From Pyronema omphalodes (Eukaryota; Ascomycota; Pezizomycetes; Pezizales; Pyronemataceae), in the NCBI GenBank assembly GCA_024516155.1, contig JAJJXM010000007.1, forward strand, positions 992,001 to 1,056,000: DNA of 64,000 nt, written 5' to 3'. Made by a program: the position numbers and the translations under genes. Under the pieces are notes generated by a model, which saw only the letters and a list, made by a program, of their open reading frames with translations, ran no database searches and had not been told where the DNA came from. Of this stretch, positions 47,041 to 58,125 are shown piece by piece (positions within the stretch are counted from its first letter, which is position 1; each line of letters opens with the position of its first letter).

Positions 47041-49453
47041 TGTTGTGGTGGGGGTTAGGCTGAGGGGCGGGGCGGGGGGGGTTGCGAGGTGGATTTGGTG
47101 TTGTTGTGTTGAGTTGAGGATATGTAGATTCTCTTGAGGAGATGATTATTGCTTGTTGCTTGTTGCTTGTTGCTTGGAGTTTGTTGTTTGTTATTTGTTC
47201 TTCAGTATCGTATGCGTTAAACCCCTCCTGTCGTTTATCGTTTCTTGTTTCTTGTTTGCTGTTTATTATCTGTCGTTTATCCTTCACCCTTCGTCTTCCT
47301 GCCAGTAACAATCTCCAGCACCCATCCAGAAACCACAAACCCCGGGGTGGCATCCACCTTTTATCATCTTCCGCCTCCAAAAAAAAATCAGTAAGTACCC
47401 GTCCGTATCAGTAGTTATTCCAAACCTATACGCATGAAACACCATTTGTTACACTGCAGATGTATCTTGCCGCTGGGGTCTTAGATGGATACATATGGAT
47501 ATGGAGATGGAGATGGCGGGTGGCCTAACAGTTAACTAGCCTAGGGTGACAGGGATGGTGGGTTAGCTAGCGAGTTAGCGAATTAGTGAATTAGCGAGTT
47601 AAGAACCCTAGCGAGCGAAGATGTGGAGGTGGAAGTGGATGTTATCGATCATCAACGTATCGGATAAAATGTGTATATTTGTGTGTATCGACATAACTAG
47701 CCCGCTGCACACAGAAAAAACACGATATGGTGTATAGCCATACGCATCTACGGCATATGCACGCATCCATCCACACTGTCTTTGTATAGCTAGCTACCTG
47801 GTTACCTGGTTACCTGGACCTGGTTACAAAACAAAGACAGCAACTGTAACTCATGTAACTCAAAACATCATATTTCCGTATACATGTACATAGCTGGTTG
47901 TTATAGCTCGGCTTGGTAACTGTAAACTGTAACTGTAATCAACATCCCTGCTTTTCGCTTGTCGCTTGCTTATCACATCGCAGGAACAGGAAGACAAGCT
48001 GCTGTTGCTGTTGCTGTGTTTGGTTACATGGTTTAGTTTGGTTTGATTTGGTTGGTTGGTTGGTTGCATGGTTGCATCGCGGAATTTTGATTTTGATTTT
48101 GATTTAGATTTAGATTTTGATTTACTAAACAACTTGTCTATGGATCTCCGAAACTTAACTAGGTCAGCCGATGATGTTGATGCTGATGTTGATACCGACG
48201 TTGATACCCGACATCGAAAATTCGGGAAATTCGGAACTTCTACGGAGAAATACGAGATGGGATCGTGAAGTGTATGTCTGCTTGTAAGCCCGCAGCTTGC
48301 AGTAGATTTCCAGCTGCAGTAAGGTAAAATCGTCGAGACAGACCCTCCGTCGATCTGCAAGCTTAATCTATGTGTACATATGTATTCTAGAAGAGAAATG
48401 TTTTGGTAACCGCCCCGCGCCGCGCGCCTCATGATTACTGATTACGCGTGCCTAAAGATGGTGGCTATACAGAGCTACAGAGCAAGCACCATAACTCGGC
48501 ATATGGGCACCATACAATACCTTATCGAGACCGAGCCTAATACCGATACTGATAGCCTATAGGTACACAGCACCGTATAGTATTCGTGGTTCTTTATGAT
48601 TCTTTATGATGCCCGCTTGGCATGCTGAGGTGCGGAGGTGCTGAGTGCTCCCTATATCAACCTTTAGCACCTTTAGCACCTTAACACCGCATGTATGTAG
48701 CCTCAGAAGTCACCTGCAGCCACAGCCACAATTAGTCTCGTATGTATGTGCGTAACCGTACTTGCAGTTGCAGCTACAGTAGCAGCCTCAGTTTACGGCG
48801 AATCGGTGGCGTGGAACAGTGACGCAGCCACTGATACTGCATATCACAGCGCATCACGGCGCATCATAGCGCAGACGGTACAGTTACATCGCGACGGCAC
48901 AGTTACATCACCGCATATCACATCACATCATATCGCGGCTGGCACAGTATGGACGGCACAGTTACATCAGGCTATCAGTGACCGTCTTCCTCGATGCCTG
49001 CTCGAGCTCCACGAGCTCTACTAAACACATAATGCAAGCGGAAGTACGGGATGATATCATAAATCAGCACAGTCCATAAACAAACAAACAAACAAATCAA
49101 TCATCAAACAGATACAAGCACAACCAAGCAACTAAGCGCAGAAAACAAATAAAAAAAACAAAACTCCATTCCATGCATACATGCCAAAAACCTATGACAA
49201 AAAAATCCAAACCCCAAAAAAGTACATGCAAACAGTCATAATACATAACATCATAACCCCCCCCCCCCCCCGACTCGTTTCCAACTGTATCTCCATATCT
49301 TCATTTCCATATCCTCATATCATAAACCCATTCCCATCGCCTCATTCAATTTTATCCATATCTTATCCGTATCTCATAATCATAACCCATCTCTACCACC
49401 TTCCATCCCCCTCCATCCCCCTCCATCCCCCTCCATTCCCCCTCCTATCTTCT
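47041..49453. other. Repeat-rich intergenic region
   Basis: About 2.4 kb. TTGCTTG repeats (47.15-47.18 kb), CTGGTTAC repeats (47.80-47.83 kb), GATTTTGATTTAGATTT repeats (48.09-48.12 kb), ACAGTTACATC/GCATCACGGC repeats (48.86-48.97 kb), a 15-C homopolymer (49257-49271) and a 10-bp CTCCATCCCC array (about 49402-49443). Frames of 190 codons (minus, 47860-48432) and 92 codons (plus, 48746-49024) begin with ATG but are largely repeat-encoded. Confidence 0.6.
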
Positions 49454-49783
49454 TCACAACCCCACCCCTTCCACTCTCCTATCCTGACCCTCATCCCTTA
49501 CCCCTCGCTTCTCCCCCTTGCGCCTAATCCCCTTCCCCGCTCTACCACCTCTCCGTCTCTTAACAACCTCCCCCAAAATCCGCATTTCCATCCCGGGGGG
49601 TTCCTGCTGCAGCCTAAAGTTCTGCCTGATATCGTAAAGATCATCGCCTCGGATTCTTGCGGCGGTCTCTGGGGCTGCTATTGAGAAGCGGTGGTATGGT
49701 GCGGTGGATTTTGAGGGGGAAAGGTGGTGGAGGAGGAGAAGGGTGGCGGCTGGGAGGAGGAGGAGGAGGGGGGAGGGCGGCAT
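49454..49783 (-). CDS. Small putative secreted or membrane-anchored protein (109 aa)
   Basis: Single exon from ATG at 49783. Residues 1-19 are a Leu-rich signal or anchor (PSPLLLLLPAATLLLL). A polar segment (IRGDDLYDIRQNFRLQQ) follows, then a very basic Arg/Lys/Gly tail (KRRRGGRAGKGIRRKGEKRG). No family recognised. The basic tail after a hydrophobic N-terminus recalls the 17.8-kb gene but no alignable similarity is obvious. It may be missing introns or be a chance frame in purine-rich DNA. Confidence 0.35.
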   Translation of the reverse strand: MPPSPLLLLLPAATLLLLHHLSPSKSTAPYHRFSIAAPETAARIRGDDLYDIRQNFRLQQEPPGMEMRILGEVVKRRRGGRAGKGIRRKGEKRGVRDEGQDRRVEGVGL

Positions 49784-50171
49784 TTTCGGTGGTGGGGGAG
49801 GAGGGGTTGAGTTGAAGCGAAGGAGGATTGGTGTTTTCTATCTTCCAAAGATAAAAAGCTGCGTAAATCGCTTGCTTGCGACGTTCCTCTCTTCTTTTCT
49901 CTTCTTCTTTTCTTCTCTTCTTCTCCGCTGCTGCTGTTGGTGCCGGTGGCGTGTGTTGTTCAATTCCCTCTAGATCTTCCGTTTTTTCTTCACCTACCTA
50001 CACTGCCATAGCAGCAACCTTATATACATATATACAAAAAACACACCTACCCTACCCTACCCAATCAAAAAGCTTTTTTTGTTTTTTTATGCTTTCCTTT
50101 TTTTTGCTGTGAACTTGTCGACGAACCAATGTGCGCGCGTGTTAAGCGTGTTGGGTTCCTGCAGGTGCTAT

Positions 50172-50225
50172 TTGCTGGGGTTGCTGGGATTGCTGGGATT
50201 GCTGGGGTTGCTGGGGTTGCTGGGG
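50172..50225 (+). repeat. 9-bp tandem repeat (TTGCTGGGR), 6 copies
   Basis: Six consecutive units differing only at the last base. Confidence 0.95.
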
Positions 50226-50310
50226 TTTGGGATTTAAGGATACATACGGAACTACATAAGCTTCGGAGCATCCCCGAGAATGGAGGGATCACTGGATGGT
50301 GAACTAAGCT

Positions 50311-50348
50311 GGATCATTGGATCATTGGATCATTGGATCATTGGATTA
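50311..50348 (+). repeat. 8-bp tandem repeat (GGATCATT)
   Basis: Four perfect units plus a partial fifth. Confidence 0.95.
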
Positions 50349-50517
50349 CTGGGTGCCAGTGGCGGCTACATACGGGGGCGGAGGGGGGCGGAGGGGGGCG
50401 GAGGGGGGATAGGCAGCAGCTCAGGCGATTCACCATACATGACCGCGGCTATATGTATTCGTATCATGCCATGAGCCGATACCATGAGTCGATGCTTTCT
50501 GAACAAAAAAACTGATT

Positions 50518-50718
50518 GGAGGACTTCCCATCGCTCTATTGGGGGCGGATAGAACAACCTCAACTTCATCTATTCGATAGCAATAGAAAATCTGAATAGA
50601 CAGGGGGGTAGGGACCCCCTTGTCTATCCTAGTGCTCTATTCGCGTTCTATAGAAAATATTTTTTTGTGGTGAAATGGACTCTCACGTCCGTTGCTATAG
50701 AGCGATGGGAAGTCCTCC
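50518..50718 (+). mobile_element. 201-bp MITE, copy 2
   Basis: Same 201-bp element as 13993-14193, inverted relative to it, with two substitutions across the whole length (one just inside the left TIR, one in the central palindrome). Perfect 22-bp terminal inverted repeats; flanked by the 3-bp direct repeat ATT. The different flank from copy 1 (ACT) shows independent insertion rather than a larger duplication. Confidence 0.93.
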
Positions 50719-50800
50719 ATTATCTACCGGCTCCACTGTGGCTTCTATAGGGGCGGTTTAAGAATCAACCAAGGTAAGTCGTAAGATGATATACAGACGA

Positions 50801-50851
50801 CATCTATCATCTATCATCTATCATCTGTCATCTGTCATCTCCCATCTCCCA
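50801..50851 (+). repeat. 7-bp tandem repeat (CATCTAT/CATCTGT/CATCTCC)
   Basis: About seven units showing stepwise unit divergence along the array. Lies between MITE copy 2 and the TA-flanked element. Confidence 0.9.
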
Positions 50852-50903
50852 TGTTATGTTTACATATAATCGTTTCACTGCCTAAAAATCATCATTTCAA
50901 CTA

Positions 50904-51249
50904 CAGTCGACTCGGTCTATAAGGGTACGCCGGGACCGAAAGGGTGTACCCTTATATGATGTATATTCTTAAAGACCGAGGGGCTTGGCACGAGTGATTG
51001 ATCGAGATGCACAGAGCTGGGGTAGTGCGGGGGTAAGTGGAGTCCTAGCGCCACACAAATTGCACTATAGCCACATCACCAGCTGCCCCACTGTATAAGG
51101 GTACCATACAAATTTTCGGCATTTTCATAAGGATATTCTAGTACACTGTGATACCCTTAATTCCCATACAAAAACCGTCGGGACCGCGGCAGGTACCCTT
51201 CTACAGTGGGTATTCTTATAGATAGTATCCTTATAACCCGAGTCGACTG
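50904..51249. mobile_element. 346-bp non-autonomous TA-flanked DNA transposon (Tc1/mariner-pogo-like)
   Basis: Both ends begin CAGTCGACTCGG on opposite strands; the inverted match continues imperfectly for about 26 bp (then TATAAGG.TAC). TA dinucleotides sit directly outside each end (50902-50903 and 51250-51251), the duplication expected of Tc1/mariner-superfamily insertion. CAGT-starting ends suggest the pogo/Tigger branch. Inside, the motif GTACCCTTA and its complement recur about six times in both orientations, like subterminal transposase sites. It has no coding frame of note, so it is non-autonomous. Confidence 0.82.
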
Positions 51250-51649
51250 TAAGAGTTAGAGTTAAGGCTGACTGGAATGGGACTTAGCTTGGCTTGCTTG
51301 TCTTTTCTTTTCTTGTCTTGCTTTTCTTATGCAGGGTTTGATTAAGCGAACTATGGACATAAACTTAAAATCGAAGGCTGGAAGGCTAAAGCTGGAACCC
51401 CCTCCCCACCCCGCTTTATCGTGTCGGTGAGGTCCGATTAGTCTGCGGCTGTGCGTACTACGACCGTTTATTTGTTTTCAATGGTTTAATGAAGTGATGT
51501 TAATAGCACGTGCTAGTGGTTTAATAGTTTTGTTATTGAGGACGATTGTGTAGATATAGAAATATGTATAACGTTGCTTGAAATTTGGTTAAAAATTAAA
51601 GGATGTAAATTTCATGAATTCCATGAATTCCATAACTCATCATCCCTCA

Positions 51650-51720
51650 CCCCCCCCCCCCCCCCCCCCTCCCTCCTCCCCCCTCTCTCCCCCCTCCTCC
51701 CCCCTCTCTCCCCCCTCCTC
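51650..51720 (+). repeat. Poly-C (20 C) and C/T-rich microsatellite
   Basis: Twenty C followed by CTCTCTCCCCCCTCCTCC repeated about twice, ending some 40 bp beyond the stop of the minus-strand hydratase gene, so it probably lies in that gene's 3' flank. Confidence 0.93.
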
Positions 51721-51761
51721 CCGGCCAGAGAAAACATTTGTATCTAGCTACCAGCTACTAC

Positions 51762-52932
51762 TTAAAGTTTACTCTGCTTACGAACCATTGTATCAACCTC
51801 ACTCCACCACGGAACATTACTCGGTAAATCCCTCTCAACTGAGCCCGTAAACTTCGGCGGTCTCTTCTCCATAAACGACTTGATACCCTCCTTCTTATCA
51901 CTATGCATCACCGGCATCAGCATCACATCCCATCTCAACAACCCAGGATTTGAGGTAACTTACGCTCCCCTATAAAGCTCCGCCATAATCCTCGAATCCA
52001 GCAAATGCGTCTCCTCCGGTGTCTCCTTCTGATGCCACAACAGCGCTTTGGTCAAATACCCACTAACAACACTAGTCTTAGTAGCAATAACCTCCGCAAT
52101 TTCCCCCGCCCTTCTAACGACCTCTTCCGGCCCTTCCAAAACCTCGGAAAATAATCCATCTAGCAATCGATGTCCTCCGGGTAATACTTCCCCTGTGGTG
52201 AGGATGTGTAATGCGCGGCTGTGACCGATTAAGCGCGGGAGAAACCAGGAACTTACGGCTTCGGGGATTATGCCGCGTTGGACGAAGGGGAAGCCGATTT
52301 TGGCGGTTTTGTGCGTGAGCCGGATCGTGCAGGGGAGTGTCATGGTGATGCCGATCTGGTGGCGGTGGTTAGGGGCGTGTGTAACGGGGTGAGGTGTGTG
52401 CTGGAATAGGGACTTGGTAACACCTGCAATGCTTGTGAAGCTTGTGAAGCTCACGAAGCATGCAGCCCGCAAATACCAGGGAGTAAAGAAATCAAGAAGT
52501 AAACATCGCAATACATACCCCCACAGCCGGGCCATTAATCGCCGCAATAACCGGTTTCTTACACTTATGAATCGCCAGCACAACCTGACCACCTCTATCA
52601 TTTCATTAGCCATCCATCCGTTCATTCTATCCCCATTCCCAGGGTACCAACTCATCCCGATGCTCTCCCACCGGTTTATCCGATTCCAAAGTCCCCGTCG
52701 TCAAATCCGCCCCAGCACAGAACGCACGACCAGCCCCAGTCAGGATGATACACCGTACCCGTTCATCCTCCGAGAGCAGGTTGAAGGCTAGTATAAGATC
52801 CCTGGTTGTCGCATGGTTGAAGGAATTGAGTTGGTTTGGACGGTTCAGGAGGACTGTTGTGACGCCGCTGGGGGTTGGAGGGGATACGATAATGGTGGTG
52901 AAGGATTGCGCTGTGTAGTCGATTGGTTTCAT
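51762..52932 (-). CDS. Peroxisomal enoyl-CoA hydratase/isomerase family protein (PTS1 SKL)
   Basis: Four exons: 52652-52932, 52519-52594, 51964-52355, 51762-51900 (295 aa). The crotonase fold is marked by [11 protein letters not shown], the oxyanion-hole segment [12 protein letters not shown] (residues 66-77), [12 protein letters not shown] (about 108-119) and [23 protein letters not shown]. The chain ends in KQSKL-COOH, a canonical type 1 peroxisomal targeting signal carried on the short last exon, so it should act in peroxisomal fatty-acid beta-oxidation (2-enoyl-CoA hydration or double-bond isomerisation). The first intron uses an unusual GTTGGT donor, chosen because it alone restores the family sequence [17 protein letters not shown] triplet array lies just upstream of the ATG. 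Hydratase versus isomerase cannot be decided from what I see. Confidence 0.93.
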
Positions 52933-53559
52933 TGTTGTTGTTGTTGTTGTTGTTGGTTGGTTAGAGGTGGGTAGCTTAAGGGTTGTTGAGTTGATAAGTT
53001 ACTGGTGGTTGCAGAGGGAAGGTGCTGATGATATGGTGCTAGTGTGGATATATAGCCGTCGACGATCACTGCGGGACTTAAAAGCTAGTTCGTCGTCGGG
53101 AGGATATAGTTACCGAGGATTATAATTGACATGTGGGGTTGCAGATATCCCGGCGGTACGTACATATGTATGTACATGTTACTTTGGGTTGGCTTGGATC
53201 ATGGCGGATCACTTGTTGACGACCATGACGGGTGGGTGTAGCTGCTTAGGTAGCTTTGTGCGCTGTGTATGTGTTGTATTGGGGAAGATTTCTACGTGTT
53301 GAATGGTGAAGGATAGACTGCTTCGGGTTGCGGATTGAATAAGCAACTCGCGAGTCTTAATAGCACTGGAGGCTGTTGCAAAATATGGAAATGGAAATGG
53401 AAGTGGAGCATGAATGCATGATTCACGCTCGGCAGGATTGGGGGCCTTGACTGCTGCAAACTGAAAGCTGATGTAACCAGGCTCACGAGAAAGTATAATA
53501 CGACAGTTAGACAATAACCTTATCGCAGCTATTCTCGATGTCTGTAGTGTAGACAAGGC
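52933..53559. other. Promoter side of the hydratase gene
   Basis: 627 bp up to the hAT-like element. A GTT trinucleotide array (about 52935-52955) abuts the start codon region. A minus-strand frame of 115 codons at 53209-53556 lacks an ATG start and is rejected. Confidence 0.6.
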
Positions 53560-53973
53560 TAAGGATGCACACGAGACGAGCGGCTCGAAGCAAGAGTTCG
53601 AGCTTTAGTCTCGAAACCGACGAGACTAGATTTCCACAAGACGAGACGTCTCGAGACTTTTTGTCAGAAGCTCCAGATAAGCTCGACACTTTTTCGAGAC
53701 TTGTATATTCTATACTCTGGTCAATCAAGTTAGATATGTATTTTTTCCTACTCCGCCAATCACTCTTCCAGGTAAATCTGTCACCAAGTGTAAGAATCGA
53801 CTTCTTAGTAAACCTTCTTCGGCAGTACATGCTATAATGGACTACCGGAGTCTGAGGACTCTCGCCTAAAGTCTCAAGCGTCTCGCCGAAACTTACGAGT
53901 CTGAAATCCCACGAGACGAGATATCTCAAGCGCAATGGCGGTCTCGTCTCGTCTCGTCTCGTGTACATCCCTA
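53560..53973. mobile_element. 414-bp hAT-like MITE
   Basis: Left end TAAGGATGCACACGAGACGAG-like and right end (complement) TAGGGATGTACACGAGACGAG-like form inverted repeats differing at two of the first 20 positions; TAGGGATG is a common hAT terminus. Flanking 8-bp direct repeats are GACAAGGC (53552-53559) and GGCAAGGC (53974-53981), 7 of 8 identical, the duplication length expected for hAT insertion. Subterminal AGACGAG/TCTCGTC motifs recur near both ends, with further TCTCGAGAC palindromes inside. No transposase coding capacity. Confidence 0.85.
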
Positions 53974-54920
53974 GGCAAGGCCTTTTGGTTAAAAACATCA
54001 GCCATAACAAGATGCCCTCTGCACAGCCGTGGGGTTGACAAGGTTTTATATTACGATTTGAAATGGCTTTATATTAAAAGTATTACTTTATGATATGCCT
54101 ATGCCTTCATCATTATTAATCTGGATTTGTAGTATCGACATGGTATTCTGAAGGTGTGATGACGCGGTTTGGAGTGGATTCATATGTACTAAGCAACATT
54201 CACACTTTTTTCAAAAACAGATTACAAGGATGTATCATCGAAACATAGGAGATATAATCTTTTAGTCCCCAAGATTCCATGTACCGTTTTTTTCTTAGAA
54301 AGTCGCTGGGGTGCTGCTTAACTGGTTGATTTGAATTTTGCTGTTCAATCCAGAGAAGCAGGATTGGCGGTTTGTTTAGTATACGATGGAATATTTCGAT
54401 TGTGCTTGCGAATCCTTTGAAATTCTCATGGTTTAGTTTTAGCTTGCTGTTATATGCGGGTTGATGGTTGGAGGTGTCATATATAACGTCATGGCTAGGT
54501 ATTGAAGGCCCAGGGTTAATCATGCAGTATCACTCATATCGCTTGTGGGAGAAGTCGAAGTGTAAAATCTGTCGAGGTGTGTGGTAATCTGATTTGTGAT
54601 TGAATACAGATGAGAGAAGATATAGACCACCAAGAAACTGGACAAACTTCACGGTTACATCTTATAAGCAGCCTCACGTTCATATGGTTTTCGGTAATCG
54701 AAAATAATGATTTTGCTTAATACTTAGCAACAACATTATCATATCTTCTTCAGTTCTTGTCAAGCGATTTAGTCCAAATTCCTATGAATGTACATGCATA
54801 CTCTTTCCTCAGGAGTCAGTCAATTAAACCATTTTCTAAGCTCTCTAATATCAATTTCAACCCGGACCCTATAACTGAGTTTAGAAAATTCATAAAACCT
54901 TCATCCTTCTTAAACCCCAT
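53974..54920. other. Intergenic region between the hAT-like element and NAA35
   Basis: About 0.95 kb, AT-rich, bounded by the 3' end of NAA35. One minus-strand 107-codon frame at 54200-54523 starts with ATG but has no motif or splice-supported partner. Nothing else seen. Confidence 0.55.
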
Positions 54921-57330
54921 CTACTTCTTAACTTCCCTGGGACTAATCAGTGGCACCGGAAAGCTTGCATGGTAACCAGCCCCCTGCTGTAACGTAACAC
55001 ACAAATTCGAACTCTCGACAGTCCCAGCATCCACCTCCCGAGCCAAAACTCCAATTGCAACACCAATTCCAAAACAGCTTCTAGTCAGCTTTGAAATATT
55101 TGCCTTGTAGCTATCGTGACACATCTTGGATCGTGTGATTTCTTTGTCGAGTGTTGAGAGCTGTCTGTATCCCTTCTTTGCTTCGGCGATGTGTTCAGAG
55201 GCGAGGTGGAGAAGGGAGGAAGTCTGTAGTTTGGTTGGTATCATTCTGGTTACGGCGGTGCGGGGAGAGGGGAAACATACGTCCATATCAGGATTATCAA
55301 CCACGCTGCGGAAGTAATCATACTGCACAACCTCCGGCACCCCAATACTCATGAAAGGCTTCATGCGTCCTTCGTATCTAAACCTGTCTGATCCTTGAGG
55401 GTTCCTCGGTTTCTCTAGGAGGTTATACCTTGCCAACGCAGAGTACAGTAACATACAAGCCGTTGCCAAATCATGCATCGCGACATTCTCCAGTAGGTAA
55501 AAGTTCAGGAGGGACAACGACTTTGGTTCATTTCCAACAAAAGCCAGAATGCGCTCGATATGCAGACTACGGGTCTTGAGGTAGAACTGCAGGTACCAGT
55601 ACATTCCATCAAACTCATGCAGTGGGTAGATTTCCAGCTCGAATCCAAGCAGTGTTACCTGCTCCATAATCCTCAATTTATAGTGGTAAACCCAAGAGGA
55701 CAAATAAAATCCATATTGCATCACACCTTGGAATGGCTTCGGCTGCTCCTTGGTCAACGAAGCCAACTCTTGGTCAATTTCTTCCGCCTCCACTTGCATA
55801 GAATCCCATTCCAGCATGGTTTTGCATAATATTCTTCGCATCCTGCTACGGTTCTGGCAAAGATATTTGTAAAGCTCAATGTATAATCTTCCGGCACGCG
55901 TAACAAACCATTCCATACGTTCTGCAATCTGGAATTTCGGGTTCGAGGGGGCTTCGCATTCGTCATTCTTAGGGTCGAAGAGCTTGGCGGGTGGGTTACA
56001 GAGTTCCCGGATATCGTCGTAGAGAATGTCTCGAATTGAAAGCTTGCCGCAGATACGGAGGTCCTTGCAAAAGAGGGTTTGAATTAGGGAGCGGGTGTAT
56101 GGGAGGGGTGTAGGCTGCTGAGCACCAAAGTGGATAAAATAGCTCTATCGGAGAGTTAATGAGTATAGTTGATACGACTATAGAGGAAATACCATAATAT
56201 TGCTAGCTCCGGCATAATCAAGAAGTTTGTAGATATCGTGAGTTTCGGTACAGAGCTTTCGGACAGTGGAAATAGCCTCGGTAAAGGGTAGGTCAACCAG
56301 TGGCCGGGGAGGAACGGAGCTCGCAAGTTTCCGTTGAATACTCATACTCCAAGCTTCAGGGACTTCCTTTGCAAGGGTATGGTCTTTCTCGATGGCTTCA
56401 ATGAAGGCCAGGCATCCTTCCCATTGTGGCTCGGGGTTCCTTTTCCAGTCGCCGTCTCGCTGAAAGTTGGAAAGCAAAGCTTTTCTCAAAAGTATTCTGT
56501 TCCGGATGGCCAGATATATTTCCGGAGTAAATTTATCTTTGTTAGTGCTCAACCATACCAGTGATTCAGCAAGTAGGTTATCCATGTCTTTATACGAAAC
56601 AGCCTGGAGCATAGGAAGTCCGTAAGTTTGTCCCACAAAATCCTCTTCCTGTGACCATTAGCACCGGCTGCTTGAAAAGATAATGGTGGACGAACATCGT
56701 AGATATGCTCGTTGGGAACCTGCCAATTTCCATATGCACAGCATCTTATGACAGCAACGCAATATGGCCGGAGAACGTTTTGGATAATCTCGTGACTCTC
56801 TCCTCGTGGCGGTCCGAATGTAGCGTCATTTAGTCGAGTCGGCATCGAGGAGAGTAACTTATCGACGTAGAGACTTGCGAATAATGTTTGCGAGAGAGCG
56901 CTTCCGAGGTGCCATGCCATCTACAACGGTCAGTTGATGACCTTCTGAGTGTCCAATACCAACACACTTCGTTACAAAGTAAACGGTCCATGATCCCAAT
57001 AATCTCCTCCGGTAGCCTCTCCTGCCAGGCGTCAAAGTTTTCGTAATCCGGCTCCAGTAATCCACTGTCCATCTTGGGGTCCATGATCTGTTCGCTGTTA
57101 TTCGACTGTCGACGGATTGTGAGTGACAACTCCACATGCCTCTAAAGCTCCAACAGCCTGGAATAGTGTAAACTGCGGGTCTTGGACCAATTGGCCGACT
57201 TCGAGCTCTGTTGATCCGAGTCAACATCTGATTCCCAGTGTTTTGGGGAGCTGTGACTACTTTTCGAAGCCTCAATGAATTCATCGGTGATGTCGCGAAA
57301 TGAGCTTAGAGGTGGGGTGGATGGTGGCAT
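54921..57330 (-). CDS. NAA35: NatC N-terminal acetyltransferase auxiliary subunit Naa35/Mak10
   Basis: Seven exons: 57261-57330, 57140-57207, 56968-57087, 56696-56920, 56193-56648, 55281-56144, 54921-55223 (701 aa). The family hallmark MDPKMDSG follows KLEVGQLVQDPQFTLFQAVGALE, and LLCNEMAWHLGSALSQTLF crosses the next junction, fixing those splice sites. The second intron (57088-57139) must start GCATGT: a GC-AG intron, since no GT donor keeps the frame. Others use GTAGTC, GTGTGT, GTTCGT, GTATTT and GTATGT. The last, 57-nt intron is in frame without stops. Naa35 is the large non-catalytic scaffold that, with Naa30 and Naa38, acetylates Met-hydrophobic N-termini on ribosomes. Length and helix-rich character fit the family. 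Upstream in tandem are ATP15 and YIP1. Confidence 0.95.
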
Positions 57331-57830
57331 TGCCGGAGGAGATTGTAGGGAGAGCTGATCCAGGTCTGGTGAAGTGTAAGTGAATATCCGTGGACCGTGT
57401 CGCAGCTTGATTATTCGTCTTCTACTTCCGGCTTCGTCATCGGGAGGATTCTCATACCAAGCTCAACCCCGCCTAGCCCCGCGCTTTCACTCATCGCTGT
57501 CAAAGTTACCGCCAATACGTTCTCGAAGCGAACGAAGAAGTCGTCACCGGTTTCGGGGGATTAACAGTCGCGCGCGTCGTCACTGTTCAATAGCGCGAAG
57601 TGGGGCACTGTTTGGTGGGGATCTGACGAAGAGAGGGTTTTGTGTTGAGATGGTGACCCGGTTATTGCATCCGAGAGAAGCATCGCTGCGATGGGGACAA
57701 TTTTCAATTGCGAACAGACACAAGATTTACAGCAGCACCAAGATAGGCGAACGAGTATCAATTCATATACAAGATTCTATTGTTTTCCCTAATTCATGAT
57801 AACCCCAACGAATAATTATGCCTGAGCAAT
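57331..57830. other. Promoter of NAA35 and 3' flank of ATP15
   Basis: 500 bp. Several CG-rich segments (CGCGCGTCGTC) and CGAAGCGAACGAAGAAG; no TATA box evident. A plus-strand 139-codon frame here lacks an ATG-supported structure and is not called. Confidence 0.55.
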
Positions 57831-58125
57831 TTAGTTCTTGTAAAGGTTCTGGGCCTCTCCCTGCTTTCCGTTCTGCAAAATCCACCGTCAGTATTGCGTC
57901 CGACATTCCCAGCTGTAGATAACCCACCTCCCACTTGGCGAACTTGAGCTCAAGGGGTCCACGCTTCTCAGCCTTAAGGCGGGCCTCCTCCTTGAGGGAC
58001 TTGCGGATGACGCGGGCAGCGATGGACAAGTACTTGTTGTAGCTGCAATGCGGTCAGCGGAGTTTCGAACGGCGGAATCGGTGGTGGTACCTGAAGCCAG
58101 CGGCTTTCCAGGATGCGGCGAGCAT
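57831..58125 (-). CDS. ATP15: Mitochondrial F1Fo-ATP synthase subunit epsilon
   Basis: Three exons: 58091-58125, 57928-58042, 57831-57872, giving 63 aa, the usual length for this tiny central-stalk subunit. The sequence has the family's N-terminal WKAAGFSYNKYL segment followed by ARVIRKSLKEEAR and the C-terminal FAKWENGKQGE. Introns (48 and 55 nt) have GTACCA and GTGGGT donors and GCAG acceptors and lie so that the conserved FSYNKY and WENGKQ segments are rebuilt. The protein stabilises the foot of the gamma-subunit rotor in the mitochondrial matrix. Each exon is too short to be found by length alone. Confidence 0.95.

Larger units (their letters stand above)
49784..50517. other. Intergenic region with three short-unit arrays, left of MITE copy 2
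   Basis: About 0.7 kb. Contains a 9-bp array (50172-50225), an 8-bp array (50311-50348) and a 10-bp GAGGGGGGCG array (50375-50408). No gene seen. Confidence 0.65.

Noticed and set aside
47860..48432. 190-codon minus-strand frame with an ATG and a Lys/Ser alternation
   Set aside because: The Lys/Ser run comes from a GATTTT hexamer repeat and the rest is Ser/Thr/Gln noise overlapping other repeats; no intron or motif support.
48746..49024. 92-codon plus-strand frame with a signal-peptide-like start
   Set aside because: Much of it is encoded by GCATCAC/ACAGTTACATC repeats; the hydrophobic start is probably chance.
54200..54523. 107-codon minus-strand frame starting with ATG
   Set aside because: AT-rich intergenic DNA, no motif, no partner exon; length within chance expectation.
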